DNA from: Sympetrum striolatum | Taxonomy: Eukaryota; Arthropoda; Insecta; Odonata; Libellulidae | Length of the DNA: 64,000 nt | NCBI GenBank assembly: GCA_947579665.1 | Contig: OX388349.1 | Location: 26,692,459 to 26,756,458 of the forward strand | Reading direction: 5' to 3' | Part shown: piece after piece, positions 37,701 to 46,914 of the stretch | How the letters are laid out: each line of letters begins with the position of its first letter | How positions within the stretch are numbered: the first letter of the stretch is position 1 | Notes under the pieces: generated by a model | What the model was told of the DNA's origin: nothing | The model's input: the letters and a program-made list of their open reading frames with translations, nothing else | The model's database searches: none | Position numbers and translations under genes: made by a program

Positions 37701-39139
37701 AAACTAAAAATTAAGGGATACTTCTTATCTTCTCATTCTAGCCTGCTACTAAGACTAAAAGATATGGATTAAGTAGTTACTGCAATACTAAAAAGTATAT
37801 CTATTCCAAACTTTAAATATACGGGAGGCAAAGTATTTTGTTTCTACGTTATATCATAATATTCGTGTTATTTTTCTTAACTCATTTTGCAAATATATTT
37901 CTTCGAGTCATCACCTTCATAGAGCTATGATTGTTACTTTTCTACTGATTGTTTTCGTATTCTTATTCGTTAACTCTTCTCACTTGAATTATTAATAGTT
38001 CTTTTACGGGCTTATCTCCCAAACCTTTCTGAAAATGCAATTACAAGTAATCAAGTATTGTAATTTCGTTAAAAAGTTCTTACAAAGACTCTTCGAGCAG
38101 TTTTTTGGTAACCCTTTTGTTATACCTTACGTAAAGGTGAGACTGCTGCTATGCATAAGTGGTATTTTAAGGTAAACTCACTTATTTATTAATGTGCAAA
38201 AGTTGTGATTTATCTGAAATAAGTCAATCAATCAAAAGGTAATATCAATAGGAATTCTGAAGAAATGAGAAGAGACTGTGAGTGGATGATAAGAAGAAAG
38301 GGCCGTCTCTGGAAAAAAGGAAATTCGAAGCTGTGCGTTTGTGGGAGGGACTTTAATTGGTGAACGAATGCGTCGGAAAGGCGCGAACGGATGTCAGACA
38401 TTTTAATAATGGGCGGAAGATGAATTTGCTGACAGCAGAGGAATGCTTTCAGAAAAAAAAGAAAAAGCAATGATGGGAAGAAGGAACATGAGGTGGAGAT
38501 GGAATTAATGGAAAAGTGATTGAAAAGCGCCCAGGATGTAAATAAAAATCTGAAAGGAAAGGATAAAACATAGAATAGAAGGGAAAGCTGTGCCTGAAAT
38601 ATACTTTAATTGATAGATTATTATTCGTTTGACCACTGCTTGACAGAAATATTTCCACATCAATGTCCTTAATATTGAATGATTATGAATTTTAAGGGAT
38701 AATGTTTACAGGAGATGTTTGTTATTTATCTCTTAACATTTAAAAAAATACTAAAGAAATTTAAATCATTATGATCTCAATTAAATTGATTGATATCAAA
38801 GTATTTCTATTGTTTTCATTTTAATCTGTCTACATATTGCCTATTAAGTATTGTATTAATAGTTATTAATGGGAACTGGTGGATACAGAAATTAAACAAG
38901 GAGATATAACAACAAAGGGAGAACTAATTTTCGTTGAACTATTTTCCTACTAAAACTACAAACCAATTCAAAACTCCTTTCTTATTTATTGCTATTATTC
39001 ATATTGATTATAATTAAAATTCCTCACAATGGTAACTCCATCACGTTTGATAATAATTCTATAGGAATTAATAGTATCATTTCCACCAACTCTCAGAATA
39101 CATAATGGCCCTATTGGAATAATTACATATATATTTAAG
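25716..39139. other. Long non-coding stretch with one membrane-protein ORF
   Basis: Apart from the ORF at 27249-27644, no protein-like frame or known repeat was recognised. CpG-richer patches lie at about 28850-29430, 30780-31150 and 36360-36480. Overlapping short ORFs on both strands at 28829-29423 and 34334-35103 have no recognisable motif. The minus strand at 38230-38600 is pyrimidine-rich. Being repeat-poor for over 13 kb, this is the part most likely to be unique DNA or intron. Confidence 0.4.
27249..27644 (+). CDS. Unrecognised 131-codon membrane-protein ORF; weak odorant-receptor resemblance
   Basis: This is the longest plus-strand frame in the window. It has two clear hydrophobic helices: about residues 36-57 (SILAFFVYNLIIVFIDLLYS) and 96-106 with flanks (FIVWYSLGYLILLISY). 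Between them is NPFESRFWPLHMILEPFTYV and then AVDLDDF. Insect odorant receptors (Pfam 7tm_6) have a similar order in mid-protein: a helix, then a P-F loop, a helix with VDL-F, then a helix ending in a QL-type basic segment. That resemblance is by eye only. The frame opens after a stop at 27225 and ends at TAG, with no other receptor exon recognised nearby. In DNA this AT-rich, about one such frame is expected by chance in 64 kb. It may be a single exon, a pseudogene fragment, or nothing. Confidence 0.25.
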   Translation: MMNMLLYLSFNERDFARVILCIKSTKNGRNVIHYCSILAFFVYNLIIVFIDLLYSGYCVEKNPFESRFWPLHMILEPFTYVTRGSAVDLDDFIVWYSLGYLILLISYKSELHQYCLRNKILCMKAMQRAEY

Positions 39140-39151
39140 AGGTAAGATTCT
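39140..39151 (+). repeat. Target-site duplication, left copy
   Basis: AGGTAAGATTCT occurs immediately left of the SINE fragment at 39152 and again immediately right of it at 39260-39271. A 12-bp direct duplication is typical of LINE-driven insertion. Confidence 0.85.
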
Positions 39152-39259
39152 AAGGAAAAACGGACTTGAAAAAAGTCTGACTTTTTCAAGTCTGTTTTTC
39201 CTTGGTGTTTTTCCTGGGTGCACCCCCTTATTTGAAATTTACCCTTTGACCTTTCCTTT
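39152..39259 (+). mobile_element. Rearranged SINE-like fragment (copy 2) with 5' inversion
   Basis: This 108-bp insert lies exactly between two 12-bp direct repeats. Its right part (39179-39259) is the plus-strand form of the repeat at 6.85 kb: GACTTTTTCAAGTC, TTTTTCCTTGG, CCTGGGTGCACC, then a TTTACCCTTTG tail. Its left part (39152-39177) is an inverted copy of the first 25 bases of that same segment, giving a hairpin with 25/26-bp arms, one mismatch, one indel and a single-base loop. A 5' inversion inside flanking duplications is the usual mark of twin-primed reverse transcription by LINE machinery. Template switching during synthesis would look similar. Confidence 0.75.
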
Positions 39260-39271
39260 AGGTAAGATTCT
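39260..39271 (+). repeat. Target-site duplication, right copy
   Basis: Second copy of AGGTAAGATTCT, directly after the TTTACCC-type tail of the insert. Confidence 0.85.
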
Positions 39272-39989
39272 CTTTCTTTATAATGAGACACGAAATTATC
39301 ATTCTATTATTGTTAGATATACTTATAAAATAAGTACGAAAGATAATTAATTTTCTCAAAGTAAGAGGACAAAGTTTAGTTACCACCCCTTACTAATAGA
39401 ATATCTCATAGAAAATTTCTATTGGTATTTAACCTTTTTAATTTCGTGAGCAATTTTTTTTTCTATACAGCGGGGGATACCAAAGAGGGTATATTACGCC
39501 TCTGTATCTTTCTATTTTTAACACGTAAGAATTAAAGTTGCCGTAACGCATTCACTTGATATAATACGGTCAGTAGAATTATTTGGGAAATAAATCTGTT
39601 GAGAGAAACAATGGAATTAATTAGGGAAAGGATTCGGAAGAGAACTTTATCGCTCTCCGAGAAGTATTTCAGAAGTTCTTTCAATGAAATATAATGAATG
39701 TTAGCAGTATTTGCTAGAATGATATGGCACGTTAATGTTGATGGAAAGAATGACACGACACTACTAAATTGAAAACCGAACTGTAAGAGAAAGTCTGGTG
39801 AATTAGAGGATGGAAAAGAGAATTATAGTGAGCCAAGGGATTGCAATTGGCCATCGAAACAGAGGTACAGCAGTTACAGGAATATAGAATGAAGAAATGA
39901 GAATGAAAGATGAGAATGAATGACATGAAGAACGCATATGAGATGCGACTCTCATCACCAGATGGGGTTAATATCGGTTGGAATTTATG

Positions 39990-40140
39990 GATAGTGGAAG
40001 GGGAGGCGAGGGTAGTAGTAGGAGAGAGTAGGGGATGGGGATTTTGGAGAGAGGAAACGGAAGAAAACGAGAAGTATTGATACGAAGAAGAGAGGGAATG
40101 AAGGTGGAGGAAAGGAGAATTAGGGGAGGAACGAAGTGCT
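39990..40140 (+). repeat. Purine-rich tract (GGGGA/GAAGA-rich)
   Basis: Roughly four in five bases are purines over about 150 bp, with runs such as GGAAGGGGAGGCGAGGG, GGAGAGAGTAGGGGATGGGG and GAAGAAGAGAGGG. Purine bias continues more weakly to about 41480 (for example 41085-41480). Such tracts can form triplex DNA or act as GAGA-factor-type sites, but no function can be read from the sequence. Confidence 0.7.
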
Positions 40141-40701
40141 AACGGTTTTGCAAGCTAACAGAATAAATTCAAGTATCTATTGACTGTCAGAGAATTGTAT
40201 GGGGTATAGCAAGCAGAAGAAAAAAGGCCATGAAATGAATATACCACAATGTTTTAAATTTTATAAGATGAAAACATTTGAAAGTGATTTACGAGTAAAA
40301 TAATTCATATGGCCTGAGTTTCAATTATAATACAGTGCTTTATGTCCAATAATCCCCTCCCTCTACTCAAAAATATTTTGGCTAACAAAAATTATTTCCT
40401 TGCATATTTGATTTGGATTGTGGTATAATGTGTAGGATTGGCACGAAAATGAATTATAAGCTTTAGGAAAGGCGAACAATTGGTCATTGTAGATTTCAGG
40501 TGTATGATAAGATTAGAAACCTGCAGGTGTAGTTTAGGAATAGACAAATTTCAGGAGTTGACAATTTGGCGAACGAATTGAACGAGGTAAAGAGGATATA
40601 AAGTTCGGAAAGGTTATTTGTTAGGACGAAATTTCACTGTGTCTACTTTAAAGTTCATTATAAGGTAAGAGTTGTTTGATTTCTGTTAAAAATATTGATT
40701 G

Positions 40702-40724
40702 AATCTATTGACAATCAATAGATT
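40702..40724. repeat. Short hairpin, 10-bp arms, 3-base loop
   Basis: AATCTATTGA is followed after CAA by its exact reverse complement TCAATAGATT. No T run follows and no neighbouring gene gives it a role. Confidence 0.6.
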
Positions 40725-40835
40725 AGAAATGGCAACCAATTATAGTTAAAGAAACGCTTATAAGAGTTATTCCTTCAAATTTAAGCAACTAGTATCCCAT
40801 AAATTCGTAAAATATGTTCAACAATTCTCCTGCAA

Positions 40836-40859
40836 ATACGAGGGGTAATTCCCTCGTAT
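40836..40859. repeat. Short hairpin, 9-bp arms, 6-base loop
   Basis: ATACGAGGG and CCCTCGTAT are exact reverse complements around GTAATT. It lies about 110 bp from another small hairpin. No role is evident. Confidence 0.6.
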
Positions 40860-43800
40860 ATCATATTTTTACATCCATGAAGAACTAAATTTGGCTCCAT
40901 GCTCAGTAAAATTGCAAAGTAGGATCATGGGACTAAAAAATAAAAACATTTAAAAACTTCGTAAAAACTAAATATTTCTTATTATCTTATTCAGTATTCC
41001 CTTTTCACTCCACGGAATTGCGAAAAACCTAAATACTTCTCAAACTTATAGAGGGTGAATCTATTTTAGGAACAATAGCTTGAAAAACATCGTTCCCAGG
41101 AGGGAGAAATGTAGGCAGAAGAACTGAGAATAAACAAGGCGAAAATGAAAAACAATTACAGGTATGGGTGCAAAACAGTGTTCTACAGAAAGAGAGAAAA
41201 CGTTAGGAAGAGAATAATGCAATGAAGAAAAAGAAATAGGGAATGCAGAAAGGCAATAAAGAGAGAACTGGATTTAGAAGGTGAGGATGAAGAGAATATT
41301 CTTGAAGGGGGATTCGGTTAGGATAGGAGAAAGAATATTGTGATGTGATACGAACAGGGAGGGAATCAATAAGTCTGGTTGATTAGGTTATGAAAGATGA
41401 TGTAGGAAGAGATGAAGGTAAATCAGAGATGATGATGGATATCGCGGAGAAAAAGGAAGCTGTGAGAGATAATAAATGCCTCCATGGATTCGAGAGACGA
41501 CTTTTTCCCTTCACTTTTATATTTCAGAGTTCCGCGGTGTTTCTTCCTGCCACCATATCATGATGGATTGATTATTTTTAGTTTTTCATTGCACTAGAAA
41601 GAAGAAAATAAACACGTTTCATTTTTTACTGTCTACTTCGAGGTCTTGATAACAACTGAGGCACGAGAGAGGTTGAGCATTGGTTATCATTTTTCTCTTT
41701 TCGCACTTAATGCTATGAAAATTGTTACCCATAGGGAAGTGGCAAGGCACTTTTTGGTAACGTCTTTTATTTATTCCACAAAATTACTCTCTTTGGTTGT
41801 TTTGCTTAAGAGAGTTTTTGGTTTGGCATTTGTTTGTCCTTTCTGTGTTTTTTTTCGTTCCTGCATTTCGACTCATAAACTAGGTCATACTTCCTGCATA
41901 TTTTTCTTGCTTGATACTTACGTTGTTGACGTTGTAGTGCTCCAAATTTATGACTCTATCAAATATCATTATGTAATTATTGATCTTTTTTCTCACTGAC
42001 TTTCTTCTCCAATTAATCCTTTGTGGAATTGCAACTAGTAGAAAAAACTTTTTGTCTCTAATCTTTAGAACAGCTGTGTTCCATTCTGTTCTGCTTAAAT
42101 AAAAGGTGTATGTAACTATTTACTCAAGTAAAATTACAAATAGTATAAAGTAATGCCAAGTAATTACAGAAAGGCAAACACTCTATTCACATCAGCTTAC
42201 TTTTTCAACAATTGAATTAAAAACCGCAATGTATCAAGAATTCTTTATTTCCTGTGGTCCATCCATCTTCGTAATTTTTCAATTTTTTATTGCACCTTCG
42301 TTTTTTGGACGATAATCGTAGATAAATAATGGGATTTTGAAGTATTTTCTTTCTCCAGGCACTCGTCGGAATTGACTTTTCTTTTAATTCCTACTTTTTG
42401 GAAGAAGTGAACGGAAGATAAAAAATAAAGCAAAGGAGATATAAACAGAAATACTCGTCAAAGCCTCCGAAATCATAAATAGTAGCAAAATCTCTTCTCA
42501 TGCGGTTAGCCTCACGTCCGAATCCACGGAAGTAATTAATATAAGAGGTCTCTGCAATGACATGTTCTGTGTCGACTTCTGGAGAGATTAAGAGAAAAGT
42601 GAGACAGCAAGATGGTGAAAAGGATTTTTCAGGAGATAAGATCGACGACGAATTCGCCGAATTTAATGCGGAGACCAGGAAGTTGCGTTTGGGACTTCAA
42701 GAGTCATTGGGGAAAGTGGTAAACACAAATGGTGATGTCAATTTTTAATACATGATTCCGCGGCTTCTCGTCATATCGATTCTATAGGGTTTTTCCGATC
42801 CACGGCCTGATTAATGAAAGTTCCCCAACGTATCTTCGCCTTTCAGGGATATTGAAATCGTAGTAAATAAAATACTCTTATGCTTCTTCTTCCTGATTTA
42901 AAAGTTGTATCTGAGGCTTCGTATCACGAATTTAACGGGTAAAGTTTTTTCTAAGTTGTTCGTGTTATAAATAATTTGCTGTCTGAAATCAAAAACTTAT
43001 GGAGGTTTCGATGCTGCAAACATTTATTTCGTATATTTCTCATGAGACGATATTTATTAATAAAAAGATTTAATTTATTAAATCTAAGTTTTCTTTTGAT
43101 TTTAATTCTATTGTATTAAATTCTTTTATTAATTAATTGAAAGTGATCATTTTCTTTCACTTATATTTCTTACTTAAGTTTCATCTCTATTGCAGTCTTA
43201 AAAAAATCAAGACTCTCGAAATTGTATCTGAAGTTATATTTTACAAAGTGAAATTAATATATGTTACAGAATTCGACAAAATAATACTTGTCCATGACTT
43301 TAAGTTAGAAACATAAAAACAGGAATGGTATCACTTGTTTTTACGAAAAAATAGGGGTTTTCCATTCGGAATAATATATGTAGTATATTTTCATTCACTG
43401 TAAAGTTTGCGTTAGATTCTTCTAAATATTGGCAAATTCAAGGATTAGTATTTGTTTTTCTTTTTATTAATGTGAAATATCGTAGTTTTCAACATTTTTA
43501 TCCATATAATTCCAAAGAATTCAAAGGAATTTTACCACACGAATCACTTTCACGTTTCTATATTTATTTTACACAATTGTGATTATTGCAATAATGCTCC
43601 ATAATAAGCGTTAACAGCCACGACTATCTTCGTTTGTAAATATATCATCAAAATAAAAATATAGAATTGTATTAGATTCATAGGGTGTAATAGGAATAAT
43701 AAATTAAAGCTGCAGAAGTATGTTAACGCTAAGATACAAAATTTGAGGAGACGACAATATATATAACTGTTTCGATTGGACATCAAGTGTAAAATCCACG

Positions 43801-44096
43801 TGGGTGGTATTCGTGATACCGATATAATAATTAAATCTTACAGACTACAAAAAATGAGTTGGTGAAGTGGAGTTCCAATTTTCTGCTGACTGATTATCAA
43901 TAAAAGCAATTCCATTACCCAATTAATTAGCTTCCTCTAAGACTCCATCTCGTTTGGGAGTAACCCCAATAGACACACCAATTGATGAATCCGTTAGAGG
44001 GCCCTAATCGACGCTATCGTCTATCTATTCTCATTATCTCTTCTTCGATTTAACTCCAGGATCTATAAATTATCCGGAGACGTGCATACGATGAAT

Positions 44097-44132
44097 AAAG
44101 CCATATTTCACCACGTGGTGAGATATGGCTTT
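44097..44132. repeat. 36-bp near-perfect palindrome centred on a CACGTG E-box
   Basis: AAAGCCATATTTCACCAC meets GTGGTGAGATATGGCTTT with no spacer. The 18-bp arms pair except for one position (T opposite G). The centre is CACGTG (44112-44117), a site for bHLH factors such as MYC, USF or CLOCK types. A second perfect palindrome, ACGAGCTCGT, follows at 44136-44145. It may be a cis-regulatory site or a foldback remnant. Confidence 0.8.
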
Positions 44133-44145
44133 CCCACGAGCTCGT

Positions 44146-44621
44146 TCCACCTTGAAAGAAATAGGGTTAACAAGATTAAAATAGAGAGAAATAAATAGCA
44201 AACGAGAAGATGCTCATTGTATTGCTTACAGCGTTTAAAAGTATACATATGACTGAACTTCTTAGAATGTCCGACGAAAAGTCAATGCTGTTATGTTTGG
44301 GGTTAAATGAAAAAAAAATATTTGTAGCAATTATTGCAACGTGGGCACAGAACTCTGATAAAGACATATTTTATATAGTTTTATAGAGTTTTTAATCTCT
44401 CAATAATGTGACTTTATAAATTATACAAAAATGAAATAAATATAAAATAAAGTAAAACGACGCTTTTATGATCGTGAATACAAAATATTTAGAAACTTAA
44501 ACAAATAGATTCACAATTTTGCAAGATATAGCTTCTAAGGATCAATTTCTTCATAATCTGCTTTGCGATAAGATACCATAAAGTAAAGATCGAGATTAAA
44601 AAATTGTTATTACCAATATAT
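44146..44621. other. Non-coding AT-rich DNA, nothing recognised
   Basis: The short minus-strand frame here has no known motif. No repeat was seen. Confidence 0.4.
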
Positions 44622-44725
44622 ATTTTTATTCAGTTACCATGGTTTTGACTCTTTACAGATAGGCGCAAGTGTCAAAATCAGTCCTGATGATGACGGGAGG
44701 CGTCGAAACCACGGCTAGAGAATAA
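44622..44725 (+). mobile_element. Penelope-type terminal unit with hammerhead-like core (copy 2)
   Basis: The unit starts with ATTTTTATTCA, the same 11-mer as at 25.6 kb, and has imperfect inverted arms: TTATTCAGTTACCATGGTTT against the reverse complement of AAACCACGGCTAGAGAATAA. Between them are GACTCTTTAC and then CTGATGA (44684-44690), a possible stem (GACG/CGTC around GGAGG) and GAAAC (44705-44709). CTGATGA-stem-GAAA is the conserved core of hammerhead ribozymes, which are known in Penelope-like elements. One extra base (T) lies between CTGATGA and the stem, and two extra T lie where the cleavage site would be, so activity is doubtful. No coding part of the element is present. Confidence 0.55.
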
Positions 44726-45740
44726 GATGTATCGAGTAGCAGGTTAATGTTTTTTCCATCTAATTCTTAGCATTATGTATGATTTAAAAATGTAAAATAG
44801 AATGTAGCGAATCAAAACATTACTAGGAAAGTTATCCATGGTTAAGTTAAGGAATTTAAGGTAAATGATTTGAAACATTAACTATGAAGACATTTTAGAT
44901 CGAAATCATAGAAATAAACATTGTTTAACACAGCACATTAATTACCATTTTTAGTGGTAGGTCATGTAGACTTTCACAGATATACGATAGATGTTTTGCA
45001 ACTTTTACAGATCACAAACAGGTAAAATTATTAAGTCTAACTTGGTATTCGGCTATCGATAAATTTAAATTTTATGGAACACATTTTCCTCGTGATAAGG
45101 GAAAGGAATGTGGTGTGAAGAGTTATTATATGGAGTAAATATTTATGGATTTATCTTTTACACAGCAAGGTTCTGCAGTGTACTTTATACGTGAACTTCG
45201 AATAAATGTATTGATGCTTTGGGTAGAGCAGAGATTAAAATGAAATATTTAGAATGCCATAGAATTACATTTTGTCGATACAGATAGTTTTAAAGGTAGC
45301 CTGCACGCGTTATGAGGATGTGAAATTAAAATGCACTGAGTAACTGTCCATATATTTTAAGGATATCAGCTAATATAAATTTATATTCTATTTTAGTTTT
45401 AATATGTTTAATAAAATGTCCCGAGAGCTAATTGTATTTTCATTTCGCTCAGAGAATTAGCACACTATGAAACATTTTCGCGAATCCTTTTATGAATACA
45501 GTTAATTGAATCTCTGTGATTGAGGTCGCTTCGAAACCATTTGACAGCTTTAGTTTGTCTCCTCTAACGTACAAGAGAAAGCTCTCATATGGATATTTTT
45601 ATAATTTAACACCGCATAACTCTCTGTTTAGATATCCGGTTTGACTGCTGGCACCCCTGCTTCTCAAAGTGCTCCCTGAAATGAATTCTAATTGTTCAAG
45701 AAAGGTAACTGAATGTAAATTTGAGATATAAGTTTGATAT
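44726..45740. other. Non-coding DNA, nothing recognised
   Basis: AT-rich sequence between the Penelope-type unit and a truncated LINE, with no recognisable frame or repeat. Confidence 0.4.
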
Positions 45741-46088
45741 TGGGATCCGGCGGATGTAACGTGTACTCGCGAACTCGAGAAAGTGCAGCGTAAAGCGGTT
45801 CGTTTTGTTAAGAAATGCTACGATAAAAAAGAAAGCGTTACCAAAATGCTCTCAGATGTAGGTTGGGAATCCTTGAAAGAAAGGAGATTGGAAGCTAGGC
45901 TGCGATTTCTTAATAAATTCAGGGAAACTACATTTACGGACGATACAATCGGTATCATGCAACCCCCCTGCTACCTCGGTCGATCCGATAATGACCGTAA
46001 GTTAAGAGAAATAGATGCTAGGACGAATCGTTTTAGAGATTCATTCTTTCCGCGAGCAATACGTGACAATAACCGAATAAGGAAGTAG
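45741..46088 (+). pseudogene. C-terminal end of a LINE ORF2 (5'-truncated insertion)
   Basis: From 45741 the frame reads WDPADVTCTRELEKVQRKAV and RFV, then SVTKMLSDVGWESLKERRLE and ARLRFLNKF, ending at TAG (46086-46088). This is the well-known extreme C-terminus of reverse transcriptases of jockey/CR1-type LINEs (typically WDPY....LEKVQRRAARFV....SVT.ML..L.W..L..RR). An in-frame stop lies at 45735-45737, just before the homology begins, so the copy starts there: a typical 5' truncation. The 116 codons are uninterrupted, so it is much younger than the LINE at 3.7-4.8 kb. It lacks the catalytic domain and makes no active protein. Its 3' UTR, with a hairpin and TGTAGA units, follows directly. 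Confidence 0.85.
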
Positions 46089-46113
46089 TATAGATTCAAC
46101 TGGTGTTTAAACC

Positions 46114-46145
46114 CCCTGCCACACGCCGAAAGGCGGCTTGCAGGG
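46114..46145 (+). other. Two-part stem-loop with GAAA tetraloop in LINE 3' UTR
   Basis: The outer stem is CCCTGC (46114-46119) with GCAGGG (46140-46145). The inner stem is CGCC (46124-46127) with GGCG (46132-46135), closed by the GNRA-type loop GAAA. Similar 3' hairpins are recognised by the reverse transcriptase in several LINE groups, so a role in template selection is plausible here. Confidence 0.75.
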
Positions 46146-46151
46146 TATTAA

Positions 46152-46169
46152 TGTAGATGTAGATGTAGA
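46152..46169 (+). repeat. (TGTAGA)3 microsatellite tail
   Basis: Three exact TGTAGA units end the LINE copy. Short tandem tails made during target-primed reverse transcription are usual in CR1/jockey-like elements of arthropods. Confidence 0.85.
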
Positions 46170-46170
46170 T

Positions 46171-46688
46171 ATTTATCTGAGAAAATAATTGGAAGAATAT
46201 ATTATAATGATGAAAACTTATAAGTTGGTAACCCTGCTGAAAGTGGTTTTATGTATTTTTAAATGTTATAAAACGATTTTGCGTGGACAAAAACCCCAGG
46301 TTGGAATTTTTCACGACATAATTCGAAAAATTCTTCCGCTATCGTATTCGCTGGATGTTTTTCCCGAGAAGAGTACGAGTGGTTTTATATGCTTTCCGTC
46401 AGATGGCATAGCAATATTGGCGTAACGTGACTGACTTTTATGAACAATTCGGACCTTCTACCACTTATTCCGAAAATATGAGTTTCATTGGTCTAGTTTG
46501 AATAAGAAAAATATTGCAGAGTATAAAACCCTGCAGATTCAGGACATCGGTCCGCGTTTTGTTTAATTAATTAAAATGTAAACAAATTATGAGGAAAAGC
46601 ATCTTATCAGCACCTGCACAAAAGTTACATTATGAAGTTCTGCAAAATATACGACTTTGCAACTTAAAAAAGTATTTAATTACGAATG
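46171..46688. other. Non-coding DNA between LINE and MITE
   Basis: Includes a 78-codon frame at 46189-46425 with no recognised motif. Nothing else was identified. Confidence 0.4.
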
Positions 46689-46914
46689 TTAAATGTAGGG
46701 GGTCAAAATGACCGCCGCCGTCCTTCTAGGTATAACTTTGTGTAAAATCAAACACACAAGTAGTAACAAAATTTTCATTATATAGTATTAAATTTGGAAT
46801 CGAATTGAGAAATGTCAAAGAGTTTCAATAAATTCAAAAAATTTTTAGTTACAAATTTTTGAAGTTAAACTCTAAAAATGGTCAAAATGACCGCCGCCGT
46901 CCTTCTAGTGTTAA
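46689..46914. mobile_element. 226-bp TTAA-flanked piggyBac-like MITE
   Basis: The unit is bounded by TTAA at 46689-46692 and 46911-46914, the target duplication of piggyBac transposons. Next to each end lies the same 29-bp sequence (46701-46729 and 46880-46908), beginning GGTCAAAATGACCGCCGCCG and ending TCCTTCTAG. The two copies are in direct, not inverted, orientation. GGTCAAAATGACC-type termini with a near-terminal CTAG are common in piggyBac-like elements of arthropods. No transposase is encoded, so it would need one in trans. The right end fits the family well; the left end may be an internal repeat or a rearranged terminus. Confidence 0.6.

Larger units (their letters stand above)
39272..44096. 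other. Non-coding DNA, partly purine-biased
   Basis: No gene was recognised. The 117-codon frame at 41646-41999 has no known motif. About 39890-41480 is unusually rich in A and G on the plus strand and has its own entry. A CpG-richer patch lies at about 42530-42760. The rest is AT-rich. Confidence 0.4.
46089..46170 (+). mobile_element. LINE 3' UTR with TGTAGA tail
   Basis: This is the 3' UTR of the truncated LINE. It carries a two-part stem-loop (46114-46145) and ends in TGTAGA units in place of poly(A). A second copy of the same tail occurs on the minus strand at 60.8 kb, which fixes this as the 3' end of a dispersed family. Confidence 0.8.

Noticed and set aside
41646..41999. 117-codon plus-strand ORF with hydrophobic stretches
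   Set aside because: The hydrophobic residues come from T-rich DNA; no family resemblance.
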